Source: Sipunculus nudus
Lineage: Eukaryota > Annelida > Sipuncula > Golfingiida > Sipunculidae
Reading direction: 5' to 3'
Assembly (NCBI GenBank): GCA_026874595.1
Contig: CM049306.1
Location: forward strand, 57,790,019-57,854,018
Length of the DNA: 64,000 nt
The notes beneath the pieces were generated by a model, which was given only the letters and a program-made list of their open reading frames with translations, did not search any database and was not told the DNA's origin. Below, piece by piece: positions 34,601-43,945 of the stretch. Both the position numbers and the translations under genes were made by a program. Each line of letters opens with the position of its first letter. Position 1 is the first letter of the stretch.

Positions 34601-36652
34601 CCTTGGTGACTTACAGATATCTTATGGCTTTATATGAAACTCATTATACATATTAACCAATAAACTTTCTCATCTGATATACATTCTCATAAAAATTCAT
34701 GCATATTTAATGAGGTCAGAGGTCACCAGATACACAACAGGACTATTATGCACTTTTGCGGTGCTCTTGCACTAAAGTACCTGTACCTGTGGCATGGACT
34801 GTGCCTATACATAGACTCTTAGATCCTGCTGCTTGTATCTGGCCCCAACCCTGTTTTTTCCAGTTGAAAGATATTAAGGAAAATACATGCCATTCCTCAG
34901 GAAACCCTGAGGCATAAACCTAACTTACTGCAAGGGAAAGAAATGTCTTCCACAATATTTAAGGAATAGAATTATTTAAAATTCCAAGCGAGATCAGTTT
35001 ACATTTCATCCCCACTTATGGTAGTAAAGATCATTGGCCACATGCAAAAACAGCCTCAGTTGACAGCTGCTGATTGGATGATGTTATGTAAAAACTAAAA
35101 AAATATTACCAGTAAAAACAGAGTTGGCTTCTCATGCAAGGTCACATCAGATCTATCATATCCCGAAAAAAAGAGTCCAGAAATTTGTAAAAAATAAGAT
35201 GTGACTTCATTCTAAAATTCTTGCTTGTCTCTAACATAAGTAGTTTTCTATTCAGTCTATCAAAAAGTATAAAATTTTAAAGAATATTATAAAAATAACA
35301 CTTTATACATTACTGAATTGACTATAGTTTGACATTAATGTCTGTATTATAATAATACTCATACTGTGTAAATTTTTTATATCAGTAGCTCTCTTGCATA
35401 CCTTGTTTTGAACAAATTAGTGCATTTTCTAACTGAGGATCAAAGTTTTCTCTCAGCACTTCCAAATTATTGAGTTAAATTAGGTTTAGTCATTGTAAGT
35501 GAAAGAAGAAAGTTGTCTATACATCCATTCACTGGTATACAGATTAAAATGTCCAAAAGACCACCTGTCTGTTAAGACCACCCTTGAGTTAACCAAAAAC
35601 ATTCACATTGGTAATAACTGACCTGTCTAATGAGACGCCATGTGAATTAAGACCACTTTTGGCCAGTTCCACATCGTGCATCTGTCTGTCCATCTGTCTG
35701 TCTGTCCGTGTGTCCATCCTGAATTGGCTTGTGGATCGATTTTAAGCCAAATGGTTTGACCAAACCCCTCATCTTGCACATATAGCTCCCCACCCATTGA
35801 TGAAGAACCCTATCAATTTTGAGGTCAAGGAGTCAAAGGTCATGGCCACAGGTCCGACTTCTTGAAAAAACTTGTTGACCAATTTTAAGCCAAACTGTTA
35901 AACTAAAACCTTTCATCTTGCAAATATGTCTCACCTACTCATGGATGAAGAACCCTATTGATTTTGAGGTCACAGGGTCAAAGGTCACAATCACAAGGCC
36001 CACTTCTTGAAAAAACTTGTGGACCCATTTTATGCCTAACTGTTTGACCAAAACCTTTAATCTTGCAAAATGGCTCACCCACCCATGGATGAACAACCCT
36101 GTCAATTAAGAGGTGGGGGGGGGGGGGGTCAAAGGTCACTGCCACAGTCCCCACTGTTTGAAAAAGCTTGTGGTCCCATTTTAGGCTAAACCGTTTGACC
36201 AACACCTGTCTGTGTCATCTTGCTTATATAGATCACCCAACAATGGATGAAGAACTCTATTTAGTTTGAGGTAACAGGAGCAAAGGTCAAGGCTAGTGAG
36301 CAGCCCTCCTCATTTTCATTCTGTGTGATACACCCATTTTATTATGCCCCATGCGTGGGGATGCTCCACTTTTCGGTGCCCTTGTTACACAGGTCTTAAT
36401 GTATTTCTTATTTTTTTTCAGAATTTGGCATTAGTAGAAGGAGACTGGAGCTCTGGTAATGAGGATGATGATGATTCAGATAGTTCTAGTAGTGACAGTG
36501 AACTTACCATAAACCGTGTAGTGACAGAAAGCAATCTCAAACTACCAAACTCATCCATGGACAAAAAGTCAGGTTGTGTTCAGGTGATTAGTGATGGACA
36601 ATCAGAACATGTGTCTGCTCACTCCAGAGACAGGAAACAACCCACCTCATGA
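29266..36652 (+). CDS. NOPCHAP1: NOPCHAP1 (C12orf45) homologue, whole coding span, 4 exons
   Basis: Homologue of NOP protein chaperone 1, which in mammals links the box C/D snoRNP protein NOP58 to the R2TP (RUVBL1/2) assembly machinery in the nucleus. Four exons (133+78+134+231 nt) give 191 residues, close to the human protein (about 185). Family features in order: a polar N-terminus; a short FLLLSENK segment; the conserved core VLSRVKNFLPNMEASNIKLQ with NLENVEEDAQYVEMNLALVE; an acidic Ser/Asp run (EDDDDSDSSSSDSE, near residues 130-143); and the C-terminal LPNS plus CVQVIS block. Identification rests on these blocks as I know the family. All junctions are GT/AG and in phase. Divergent from the SLC41A gene with ~8 kb between starts. 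Confidence 0.9.
29484..30427 (+). mobile_element. Truncated copy of the 'GGCACTCGG' element in NOPCHAP1 intron 1
   Basis: Begins GGCACTCGGTAAAACCC and is collinear with 31013-32663 through shared landmarks: 'ctcggaataaaagtttgag', 'cgccatgtttactattattt'-like, an AT run, and 'ttttaataatgccagtggta'. Homology stops at 'tttatccaggc' (30427), so the right inverted end is missing. Confidence 0.75.
29953..30011 (+). repeat. (AT)n microsatellite
   Basis: About 59 bp of AT repeat, corresponding in position to the AT runs of the second copy of the element. Confidence 0.92.
31013..32970 (+). mobile_element. Complete 'GGCACTCGG' element with ~180-bp terminal inverted repeats
   Basis: Left end GGCACTCGGAAAAACCCGG (31013) and right end CCGAGTGCC (32962-32970). 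About 180 bp at each end are imperfect reverse complements (31013-31190 against 32790-32970), including the 'TCGGAATAAAAGTTTGAGC' segment. The interior has two AT runs (31511-31549, 31618-31669) and a tandem array near 31850-32400. No transposase frame; a non-autonomous long-TIR/foldback element within an intron. No clear target duplication. Confidence 0.75.
31850..32400 (+). repeat. Tandem array (~100-bp unit, about six copies) inside the long-TIR element
   Basis: Units contain 'cacttttcatttgtaaatat' + 'ttcat' and 'acacctggt' with variations. The sister copy at 29.5-30.4 kb has only about one such unit (30060-30130), so the array expanded in this copy. Confidence 0.75.
32971..33389. other. 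Remainder of NOPCHAP1 intron 1
   Basis: No element or coding exon recognised between the right end of the long-TIR element and exon 2, except the 3' splice signal. Confidence 0.5.
33390..33467 (+). CDS. NOPCHAP1: NOPCHAP1 coding exon 2
   Basis: Seventy-eight nt after acceptor cattgcag; codes (N)PHHNFLLLSENKNAPPAISR LPASS. The FLLLSENK segment corresponds to the 'LLINS..' element of the family. Donor gtaagt; phase 1 on both sides. Confidence 0.87.
34186..34319 (+). CDS. NOPCHAP1: NOPCHAP1 coding exon 3 (conserved core)
   Basis: Codes VLSRVKNFLPNMEASNIKLQ then ERIRQEGEDAVNLENVEEDA and QYVEM. This Leu-rich amphipathic block followed by N-[LI]-E-N is the best-conserved part of the family. Acceptor atattgcag, donor gtatgg; phase 1 in, 0 out. 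Intron retention would add a short tail ending at 34373. Confidence 0.92.
34385..34780. repeat. Tandem repeat, ~130-bp unit (NOPCHAP1 intron 3)
   Basis: Three units around 'catatttaatgaggtcagag' 'gtcacc', near 34421, 34562 and 34700. The reverse-complement family recurs at 57.05-57.40 kb beside an ACGG microsatellite. Confidence 0.8.
35530..36370. repeat. Dispersed 'gaggtcaaaggtca' repeat (NOPCHAP1 intron 3)
   Basis: Starts with TCTG/TCCG-rich microsatellite-like sequence (35678-35716). It continues with three to four ~125-bp units of 'aagccaaactgtttgacca', 'atggatgaagaaccctat' and 'ttgaggtca.agggtcaaag'. It includes a G tract at 36115-36129 and ends near 'ttattatgccccatgcgtgg'. Related sequence in reverse lies at 56.42-56.81 kb and near 0.75-0.95 kb. 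Confidence 0.7.
36422..36652 (+). CDS. NOPCHAP1: NOPCHAP1 coding exon 4 (acidic tail)
   Basis: After a long T-rich tract and acceptor ttttcag; codes NLALVEGDWSSGNEDDDDSD, a Ser/Asp run with many CK2-type sites, then LTINRVVTESNLKLPNSSMD and CVQVIS before the stop at 36650-36652. Matches the acidic Ser-rich tail and LPNS motif of human NOPCHAP1. Confidence 0.92.
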   Translation, partial: NLALVEGDWSSGNEDDDDSDSSSSDSELTINRVVTESNLKLPNSSMDKKSGCVQVISDGQSEHVSAHSRDRKQPTS

Positions 36653-36687
36653 CAGCAGAATATGCAATATTTTTGTACATGATGTTT

Positions 36688-36693
36688 AATAAA
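36688..36693 (+). terminator. NOPCHAP1 poly(A) signal
   Basis: Canonical AATAAA 36 nt after the stop codon, followed by a GT-rich stretch (attgtgtgtt) at 36707-36716. Gives a very short 3' UTR. Confidence 0.75.
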
Positions 36694-36699
36694 ATCCTT

Positions 36700-37420
36700 T
36701 CAACAGATTGTGTGTTATATTTCCTGAGTTTTGTGGTTAAAAGGCACATTATACACTGCAAGCATACATGAATGATATTTACCTCTGCATTTGACAGTTT
36801 ACAGCATCAGGCACAAAACATGAAAACAAATATTGAATTTGTACAACTCAAGCATGCTGTCAGTAACCTATACAGTATCCCAGTCAGTGCTCCTTCTGTC
36901 TCGCTAATTGACAGTATTTTGCTCTGTGTCCCCGAATCCTCTTCCCCCATATAAAAATACCTTCTATGACGTACTTTTGCCTGTAAAGGCCTACCTCCTG
37001 TTGTTGAGTACTACGGTGGAAGAGGAAAGGGTTCAAATAAATCTCTAAATTACGAGAGTCCCAAAAGTGGTATTTTAGATTTTTGTGGTGTACCTCTAGG
37101 TACTCTTCATAAGGAAACACTGTTGCACACAAAGGATACACAATTTCCAAACATTTTATGGAAGAATCCTACACAGGTCCAACTTTTGGATTTAGCTTAT
37201 TTTTTTGCTATTTGCATTGACTTAGATTTTATGAGGCAAAAGCTAAAAAATAAACTTGAAAAATCTTCTCCCCTAAAACTGTCCAGCCAAATTGTTCAAT
37301 ATTTCACAGAAATAATCCGTGAAACAATGTCTCTCAGGTTGTTTCAGTGGTTCCAGTTTAGTTATTTTAGGTGGATTTGTCATTTGGCCAAATAGGCATA
37401 CTAAAATTACAGTCTCAGAA
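36700..37420. other. Intergenic, downstream of NOPCHAP1
   Basis: No gene supported. Frames at 36772-36954 and 37123-37395 have no recognisable domain, and the second runs into the following tandem repeat. Confidence 0.4.
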
Positions 37421-38090
37421 ACAGCAGAAGCGATCATAACCAAATTTTATGCAAATGTTTGTCATATAAGTCATATTTGAAATTGAGGTATTGGTGGCAC
37501 AACGTTCATCAACCATTTTTACGGGGGTTATCGGTCATCAGTACATTAAATGATAATTTCTCAGGAACAGCATCACCAAGTTTAATGCAAAAGCATTCAA
37601 ATGTTGTGGGATTGAGCTTTTTGTGGGGCCACATGTACCACCTTCCATTTTACAGGAGAAAAGCTAGAAAACTTTAAAATATCTTCTCTGAAATCATTCA
37701 GCCAAACTGTTCAATATTTCACTGAAAAGAGCCCTCTCAAGTTTGTTCAAATGCATTTGATGAATTTTTGGCCAAGTTACAGGAATTCTAACTTAGTCAT
37801 TTGGCCAAGTAAGTATACTGACATAATGATCCCATAAAAGACAGGAGCTATCACCATCAAATTTTATGCATATGTTTGTCAAATGCGTCATATTTGAAAT
37901 TGAGATATACCTGGCACCACCTGCATCAACCTTTTTTGTACAAGGGTCATTGGTCATCAGTACATAAAGTTATTAACACATAATTTCGCAAGACTAACAG
38001 CATCTAGGTTCAGCAAGTTTTATGCAGATATTGGTCTCATGAATCATATTTGAAACAGGTTTTTGTGGTGCCACCTGCATTAACCTGTTT
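37240..38090. repeat. Tandem repeat with ~410-bp period
   Basis: 'aaattttatgca.atgtttgtca' occurs near 37441 and 37858, each followed by 'gtcatatttgaaattgag', 'atcaacc.ttttt' and 'ggtcatcagtaca'. 'aaatcttctcccctaaaact' (37260) pairs with 'aatatcttctctgaaatcat' (37677). Open frames here are by-products of the repeat. Confidence 0.75.
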
Positions 38091-38091
38091 T

Positions 38092-40724
38092 TTAGCTCAG
38101 CTGACTATAAGTCATCTGAGCTATAGTCGTGGTCCATTGTCCGTCGTCCGTCCGTCTGTCCGTCCGTCCGTCCGTCCGTAGATGTGGCACGTTTTGAAAC
38201 CGTAAGACCTAGGAATCCAAAATTCAGCATAATGTTAGATGTCCCCAAGATCTCCTACCAAGCCGAAAACTGGGTCTTTGTGACTTCGTTCCTTTGAGAA
38301 ATTAAGGAAAAACCAATTTTTTATTAAAAACCTATTTTCACACTTCAGGACTGCCTAATATCAAAACCACTCATCTGTTTTCCCTCATATTTACCATAAA
38401 TATTCTTCTATATAGTTCCTATGTACATGCCAGAAATTATGTCTGTATTATATAATTTAAAAAAGTTATGGGCCTAAACATAATGCATTTTGTAAAAAAT
38501 CAGGAAAGATATTTGATCACTTAACACAAAACTTGTTCAAGCTATGGACTTTTTTTCCAGTAATATAACTTTAATTTATCAAAATTAAATTGTATACCAA
38601 AAATTATATCAAAATCTTTTAAATTTTTTAAAATATTAACAAAAATAAAAAATTGGTACCTTAAATTTTGCCCAACTTTGACCATGGCACGTTTTTTTAC
38701 TGTAAGTACTGTGGATTTAATTTTTTCAGCATGTTTTTGTTAGCATTTTGTCTGTTAACACCAAAAATTTGAAACCAGTTGATCAAAAACGATAGATTTT
38801 ATTTAAGTTTTCAAGCACCATGTAACAAATTGTTTACATCAAGCTAGTGTTATGCAGTTTGCAAGAGCTCAGCTCCCCAGCTTCAGCTCTCAGTTCCTAA
38901 AATTTGGCATACAATTAGATGTCTCCAAAATTCCCTACCAAGCCAAGAATTTGGTCACTAGGACTTAATACCTTCGAGATATTAATGAAAAACTTCATTT
39001 TTCCATTAAAAACCCATTGTTACACTTCAAGACTGCCTAATATCAAAACCACTGATGTGACTTTAATCATATATAATATACATATTTTTCTATACATTCT
39101 CTATGCATATGCCAGAAATGATGTCAGTATTGCGTAATTGTTTTAAGTTATGGGCCCAAACATAATGCACTATGTAAAAAATCAAGAAATATATTTACTC
39201 CCTTAACAAGGGGATTGCTGAAGCTAGAGTTTTTTTGCCAGGGATGTAACATTATTTAATCAAGATTCAATTGAATACCCCAAATTAGTCCTGAATTTTT
39301 CAAATTTTATATGTTATTAGTATAAATATAAAATTAGTACCTTAAATTTTGCCCAACTTTACCATGGCACATTTGTTTCCTGTGAGCACAGTTGATATAA
39401 TTTTCATATCATGCACACAAGGATTTCAGCTTTTTAGTTTAGAAAGCTGAAAGAAATTGGCCAAAAATTGTAGCTTTTATTAATGTTTTTATGAGACCAT
39501 GTCAGACCTTTACTCTCTCCAGCCCCTCTTGAGTCACCTGTATGTTGACCTTGTTGAACTTTCAGCAAATTATGCATGCTTGAGGCGAGCCATACACTGT
39601 TGCAGGTAGGCAGCTTATGGCCAGCCACAGTTGATCCAGGTGTCCAACCCAACTCATCTAGTAGTTTTAACCAACAACATAACAATTAACAATAAATTAA
39701 TAAATTTTTATTGTTTTTTAATAACAAATTAAAGAAAAATAAAAAAGAATTTGTTAGTTTATAATAACAGGAAATCAACTTGCAGTTACTGATGATAAAA
39801 GAATCTTGTATCGATGGATAGAATGTCACATACTCCAAATAACACCATGCAGTCACCTATGGTATTTTTCAGTTCAATTTTAATGATAAAAAAGTAAATC
39901 ATATTATTCATTACTAATCATTAGGGATCATATGAAGGAAATTAATGATAGACAAAGATGCAGTTGATATTATTAATCTAGATTTCTACTGTGTCTAGTG
40001 TGTACATTGATGTGAAATTAGTCCAAAATGAATATATTACATTTTTTTTTTTTAATATAAATAAAAGCCATAAAACCAGGTACTTTTGATCATAATTTAA
40101 ATGTGTGAATTTTGTATATTCTGGATTCTCAACATAATTGTTTGGTGAAAACTGAATAAATGCCAGTAATGGTGGGAAAACTTTGCAATTGTATTTAAAT
40201 ATGAATATGAATATGTACTCCATTATAAAATGTCTTGCATACAGAATTGGAATTCAGGTAAAAATGAAAGTATATGAATACCAGTGCAAATACTTTCAAA
40301 ATGTATTTATGAATGCATTCATGAATATATTCTTTAATATTATTTTAATAATCATTTCAGTTATATTTCATTTTAAAAAATCATAAGATTCTCTTATTAT
40401 TTTTAATAAAAATTATATTTGGGACAATATTTGTAATTTTTTTTTAATAAATAGTTAAACTCTTATATCATATGTTCTGCTTATAAGTAATATGGCCAAG
40501 TCAAAATCTGTGTGACAATAGTACTCCATTTGTTAATAAAATAAATGAAATCAATCCTCTTACCTGTCTCCAAAGATAATATCATAATTATACATAAGCT
40601 AAACACCAACAACTCATAATAAAGCTTATATTTATTACCACACCAAACCAGCATATGCCTCATTCCTAAATCATATTTTTTAATCATATATAACAGCTGA
40701 GCGCCGTGACCCATAGGTCCCTTG
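38092..40724 (+). mobile_element. Fullest Helitron-like/pearl-like copy (copy Z)
   Basis: Starts TTAGCTCAGCTGAC, with a hairpin of outer arms TAGCTCAG and CTGAGCTA and inner TGACT/AGTCA arms. It continues through a CCGT microsatellite (38148-38180) and ends ...GACCCATAGGTCCCTTG at 40724. In reverse orientation it is collinear with copy X/Y at 6.8-10.0 kb and contains both of their deleted parts, so it is the best model of the element (2633 bp). Two segments, 38160-38470 and 38880-39180, are diverged internal repeats of each other ('ctaatatcaaaaccact' in both). It encodes no Rep/helicase, so it is non-autonomous if Helitron-related. Confidence 0.78.
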
Positions 40725-41540
40725 TTTTTCTCGGGGAAAATTGCTCGCAATTTTATTCGCTTTCAGCTTCTACAAGAAAAATGTTTTATGGTGAAAATGT
40801 CAACCCAAAGTTTTTATTAATTCCTCTCATTTGTATAGATTAGGTCATTGATTTTGGTAGAATTATAGAAAGCTGAAGTTGGGCTTGTTGTCAAGTAAGC
40901 CTATTACATGAGGGCTGCAATAGAAGACCTGCAATAAAACAGTTGTTTCAAATTGTGCAACATTGCATAAAAAAGATTCCTAGGTGGCCTTTGTTCAAGT
41001 TTACTGAAATGATTTTTTGCTGAATTATTGGACCTTTAACAATGGAAGGACTGTGATGTACTCTGGTAAACAAAGATTTATTGTAGTTACAGGTTGAGCT
41101 CTGTGGGTATATAAGCACAGCTGTACAGGCAACATAAATAATTGGTGTCCATATCCAGCTTATGTGTAAGGTTAATCCTTGGATAAAATATATCTTTATA
41201 CTAATTTTACTTTCAAAAGGCATCTGTTATTATTCAAAACAAAATATGTCCGCTTAAAAAAAGGGGAAAAACATGTAGCCAAAGTCTTTCAGTATATTTA
41301 AACATTTACCAACAGGCCAAGATCGTGTCAGTATCTATAAATAGCATAGCTTAGCAGACTGTCAACTATTTCATATTTCGCAACAAACCAAATTTCAGTC
41401 TGTATCTAATTATGGCGTTGGCAGACTGCAACTGTATCAGATTAAGCAACAGGTCAAGAGTTCATTCAGTACAGCTTGGTACAGGTCAACAGTTCACCCA
41501 GTGCAGTAGCTGCACCTTGCGTTAATTCCGGTTCACTTGG
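40725..41540. other. Intergenic, nothing recognised
   Basis: No coding, RNA or repeat signal I could support between copy Z and the inverted-end repeat at 41.55 kb. Confidence 0.4.
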
Positions 41541-41547
41541 GGAGCAA

Positions 41548-41752
41548 CTGCAGAAGCAGATCCAGGGAGGGGTCCAGGGGCCTGGACACCCCCCCCCCCC
41601 GCCCCCTTTCATCCTCTGCAAGCTTTTTTATGGGGATCACACAAAATTTTGCGGCCTGGACCCCCATTTTCCGGACCTGGTGATCTTTCTTTAGGTTTTT
41701 CTCTATTCCTACTTGGTGGGACCCCCCTTTTCCTAAATCCTGGATCCGTTCC
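41548..41752. repeat. Short inverted-end repeat (MITE-like)
   Basis: Left 'gcagatccagggaggggtcc' and right 'ggaccccccttttcctaaat' + 'cctggatccgttc' are imperfect reverse complements about 200 bp apart, with a C tract at 41590-41602. The interior 'cctggacacccc' / 'ggacccccattttccgg' is also inverted. Confidence 0.6.
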
Positions 41753-41814
41753 TGAACTGCCTTCCACAGCTGAGCTTGGCCAGCCCAGTGCACCTGACTC
41801 AAGAGGAGTTTGAT

Positions 41815-42250
41815 GTGTTGGCCTGAAATTTTGGCTTGTCCATGCATCTTAATTCTTAGATGGCTTTTTCCTACACAAGACTGGTGTTGCTGCCTACAAT
41901 GATTTTTGCATAGTCCATGGCCCTGCTTATTTCTCGTAAGGGATTTGACATTTCAGCCTGAAATTGTGCATATCTATATACATCTCTGATAGCTTTGTCG
42001 TATACAAGGCTGGTGGTGCCATCTTTAATAATTTTTGCACAGTATATGTCCCTGCTTATTTCTGAAGAGTGATTTTACATATTAGCCTGACATTGTGCAT
42101 TCATAGGCCTACATCTCGGATAGTTTTGTTGTAAACAATACTTGTGGCGCCACCTACCATTGTTTTTGGTTTCATGCATCTGTGCTCAAGAGTGGTTTAG
42201 TATCTAGCTGAATTTTTACAAGTCCATACATCTTTGATGTCTCATACACA
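41815..42250. repeat. Tandem repeat, ~125-135-bp unit
   Basis: Units hold 'gcctgaaattgtgcat', 'atctctgatagctttgtcgt' + 'ataca.g.ctggtggtgcca' and 'gtccctgcttatttct'. Three to four diverged copies. Confidence 0.8.
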
Positions 42251-42538
42251 ATCAATTTTGGGGTGTGCACATCTATGCCAGTATTTCAGGAGTAACGTTT
42301 GTTCAGTTGGTGCTTGTACTCAGATTTAAATGTTGGGTACCTGCATTGTACATGCACATTTCACACATGGACTTGAAAAAGTAATGAAGTACTTTTCAAA
42401 TAACAGTCCAGCATGTTATCATGAAAGCATTATATATGATGTATATCCAATTGCACAGGTTCGCATTAGGCCCGTAGGCCTTGATATTGGTACTCAATAA
42501 CAGGTGTACGCCGAAAAAAGCAAGTGAATATGTGTGTG

Positions 42539-42694
42539 TTCCTTATGTCTAGCTTGTCGACAGTATTCTGTTCTGTGTTCCTGGTGTCGGGCTTGTTGAC
42601 CATATCCTGCTCTGTGTTCCTGATGTCTAGGTTGTTGACAGTATTCTGTTCTGTGTTCCTGGTATTTGGCTTGTTGACGGTATTCTGCCTGTTG
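42539..42694 (+). repeat. Minisatellite, 39-bp unit, four copies
   Basis: Units start 'ttcctggtgtcgggcttgtt' or close variants and are exactly 39 bp, so both strands stay open. On the minus strand the array reads as four 13-residue repeats of the type NTEQDMVNKPDTR. No start, splice or homology evidence that it is translated. Confidence 0.9.
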
Positions 42695-43009
42695 TCCTCC
42701 TTGTGAAAGGAAACTGCAGACAAATATGTTTGTAAAAATGATTTTCCACGGAAGGGAAGGAGACGAAAGAGAAATAAATATAGAGCGAATTAACCATAAG
42801 TTTTATACATATCAGTCTAACTGCACAGCGATCAGTGTACAAATGCCTGTTCGGCTTAACGCCATGTCTGTTTCGGTAACTTAAGTAAACTAGAATACGG
42901 GGAGTCGACAAGCGACAACGTGTATCCGCCGAATTCAGAATGGTTCGGGTGAAGTGTGGGAGGGATTAGGTGGTATTTCACACCACTCTTGAATCAAGTC
43001 CAGTGAAAC

Positions 43010-43945
43010 TCTGAGAAAAGAAAAAGGCATTAATTTATTTAATGAAAGCAGGAAGGAAGTTGGCGCCACCTGTCTGGTTTACGAGAAGACTCTCCAAGAT
43101 GATGGACATGCTAAATTTCAGACCAACACATTATACCCCTCCTGAGATATGAGCAATTTTGACCCAAGGCATACGAACGGACAGATGCCAAGCAAAAACG
43201 ACTGAATGTGGCGCCACCAGCCTTGAGTACGAGATGATGGTATCCAAGATCTATGGACATGCACAATTTCAGGCAAATACTGCAAACCACTCCTAAGAAA
43301 AGGGCATTAATTTATTATACAAAAATGGGAAGGTAAGTGGCTCCACCTGTCTGGTTTACGAGAAAACTCCCCAAGATGGATGGACTTGCTAAATTTCAGA
43401 CCAATACATTGAACCAGTCTTTGGATATGTGCAATTTTCACCCAAAGCAAATGAACGGATTGATGCCACGGGAAAACGATGGCAGATGGCCCCACGAGTC
43501 TTGAGAACAAGATGGAGGGGTCCAAGATCTATGGATATGCACTTTTTAGGCCAATGCGGCAAATCACTTGTAAGAAAAGGGCATTCATTTATTCTACGAA
43601 AACGTGAAGGTAGGTGGCACCACCTGTCTGGTTTACGAGAAAACTCTCCAAGATGGATGGACATGCCAACTTTCAGACCAATACCTTGAACCACTCCTGA
43701 GATATGAGCAATTTTCACCCAAAGCAAATGTACGGATTGTCGCCACGAGAAACGATTGCAGATGGTGCAACCAGTCTTGTTTACGAGATGGAGGTGTCAA
43801 GGATCTATGGACATGCAAAATTTCAGCAAAATACATTGAACAACTCCTGAGATATGGGCTGTTATCTATAAGACGCCCAGATTCGTACTGGCACAGAAAG
43901 GTTTGCAGGTGGCGCCACCTCTCTTTGGTACGCAAAATTACATAG
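43010..43945 (+). repeat. Satellite-like array, ~276-280-bp unit, three-plus copies
   Basis: 'ctgtctggtttacgagaa' occurs at about 43071, 43349 and 43624, a period of about 277 bp. Each unit also has a second half-unit with 'gcgccacc'/'gcaccacc', 'caagatctatggacatgca' and 'gaacggattgatgccac'. The two halves share 'aatttcag.ccaatac', so the unit is itself a diverged dimer. Confidence 0.88.

Noticed and set aside
43389-43945. Several 70-113-codon frames on both strands
   Set aside because: All are by-products of the ~277-bp tandem array.
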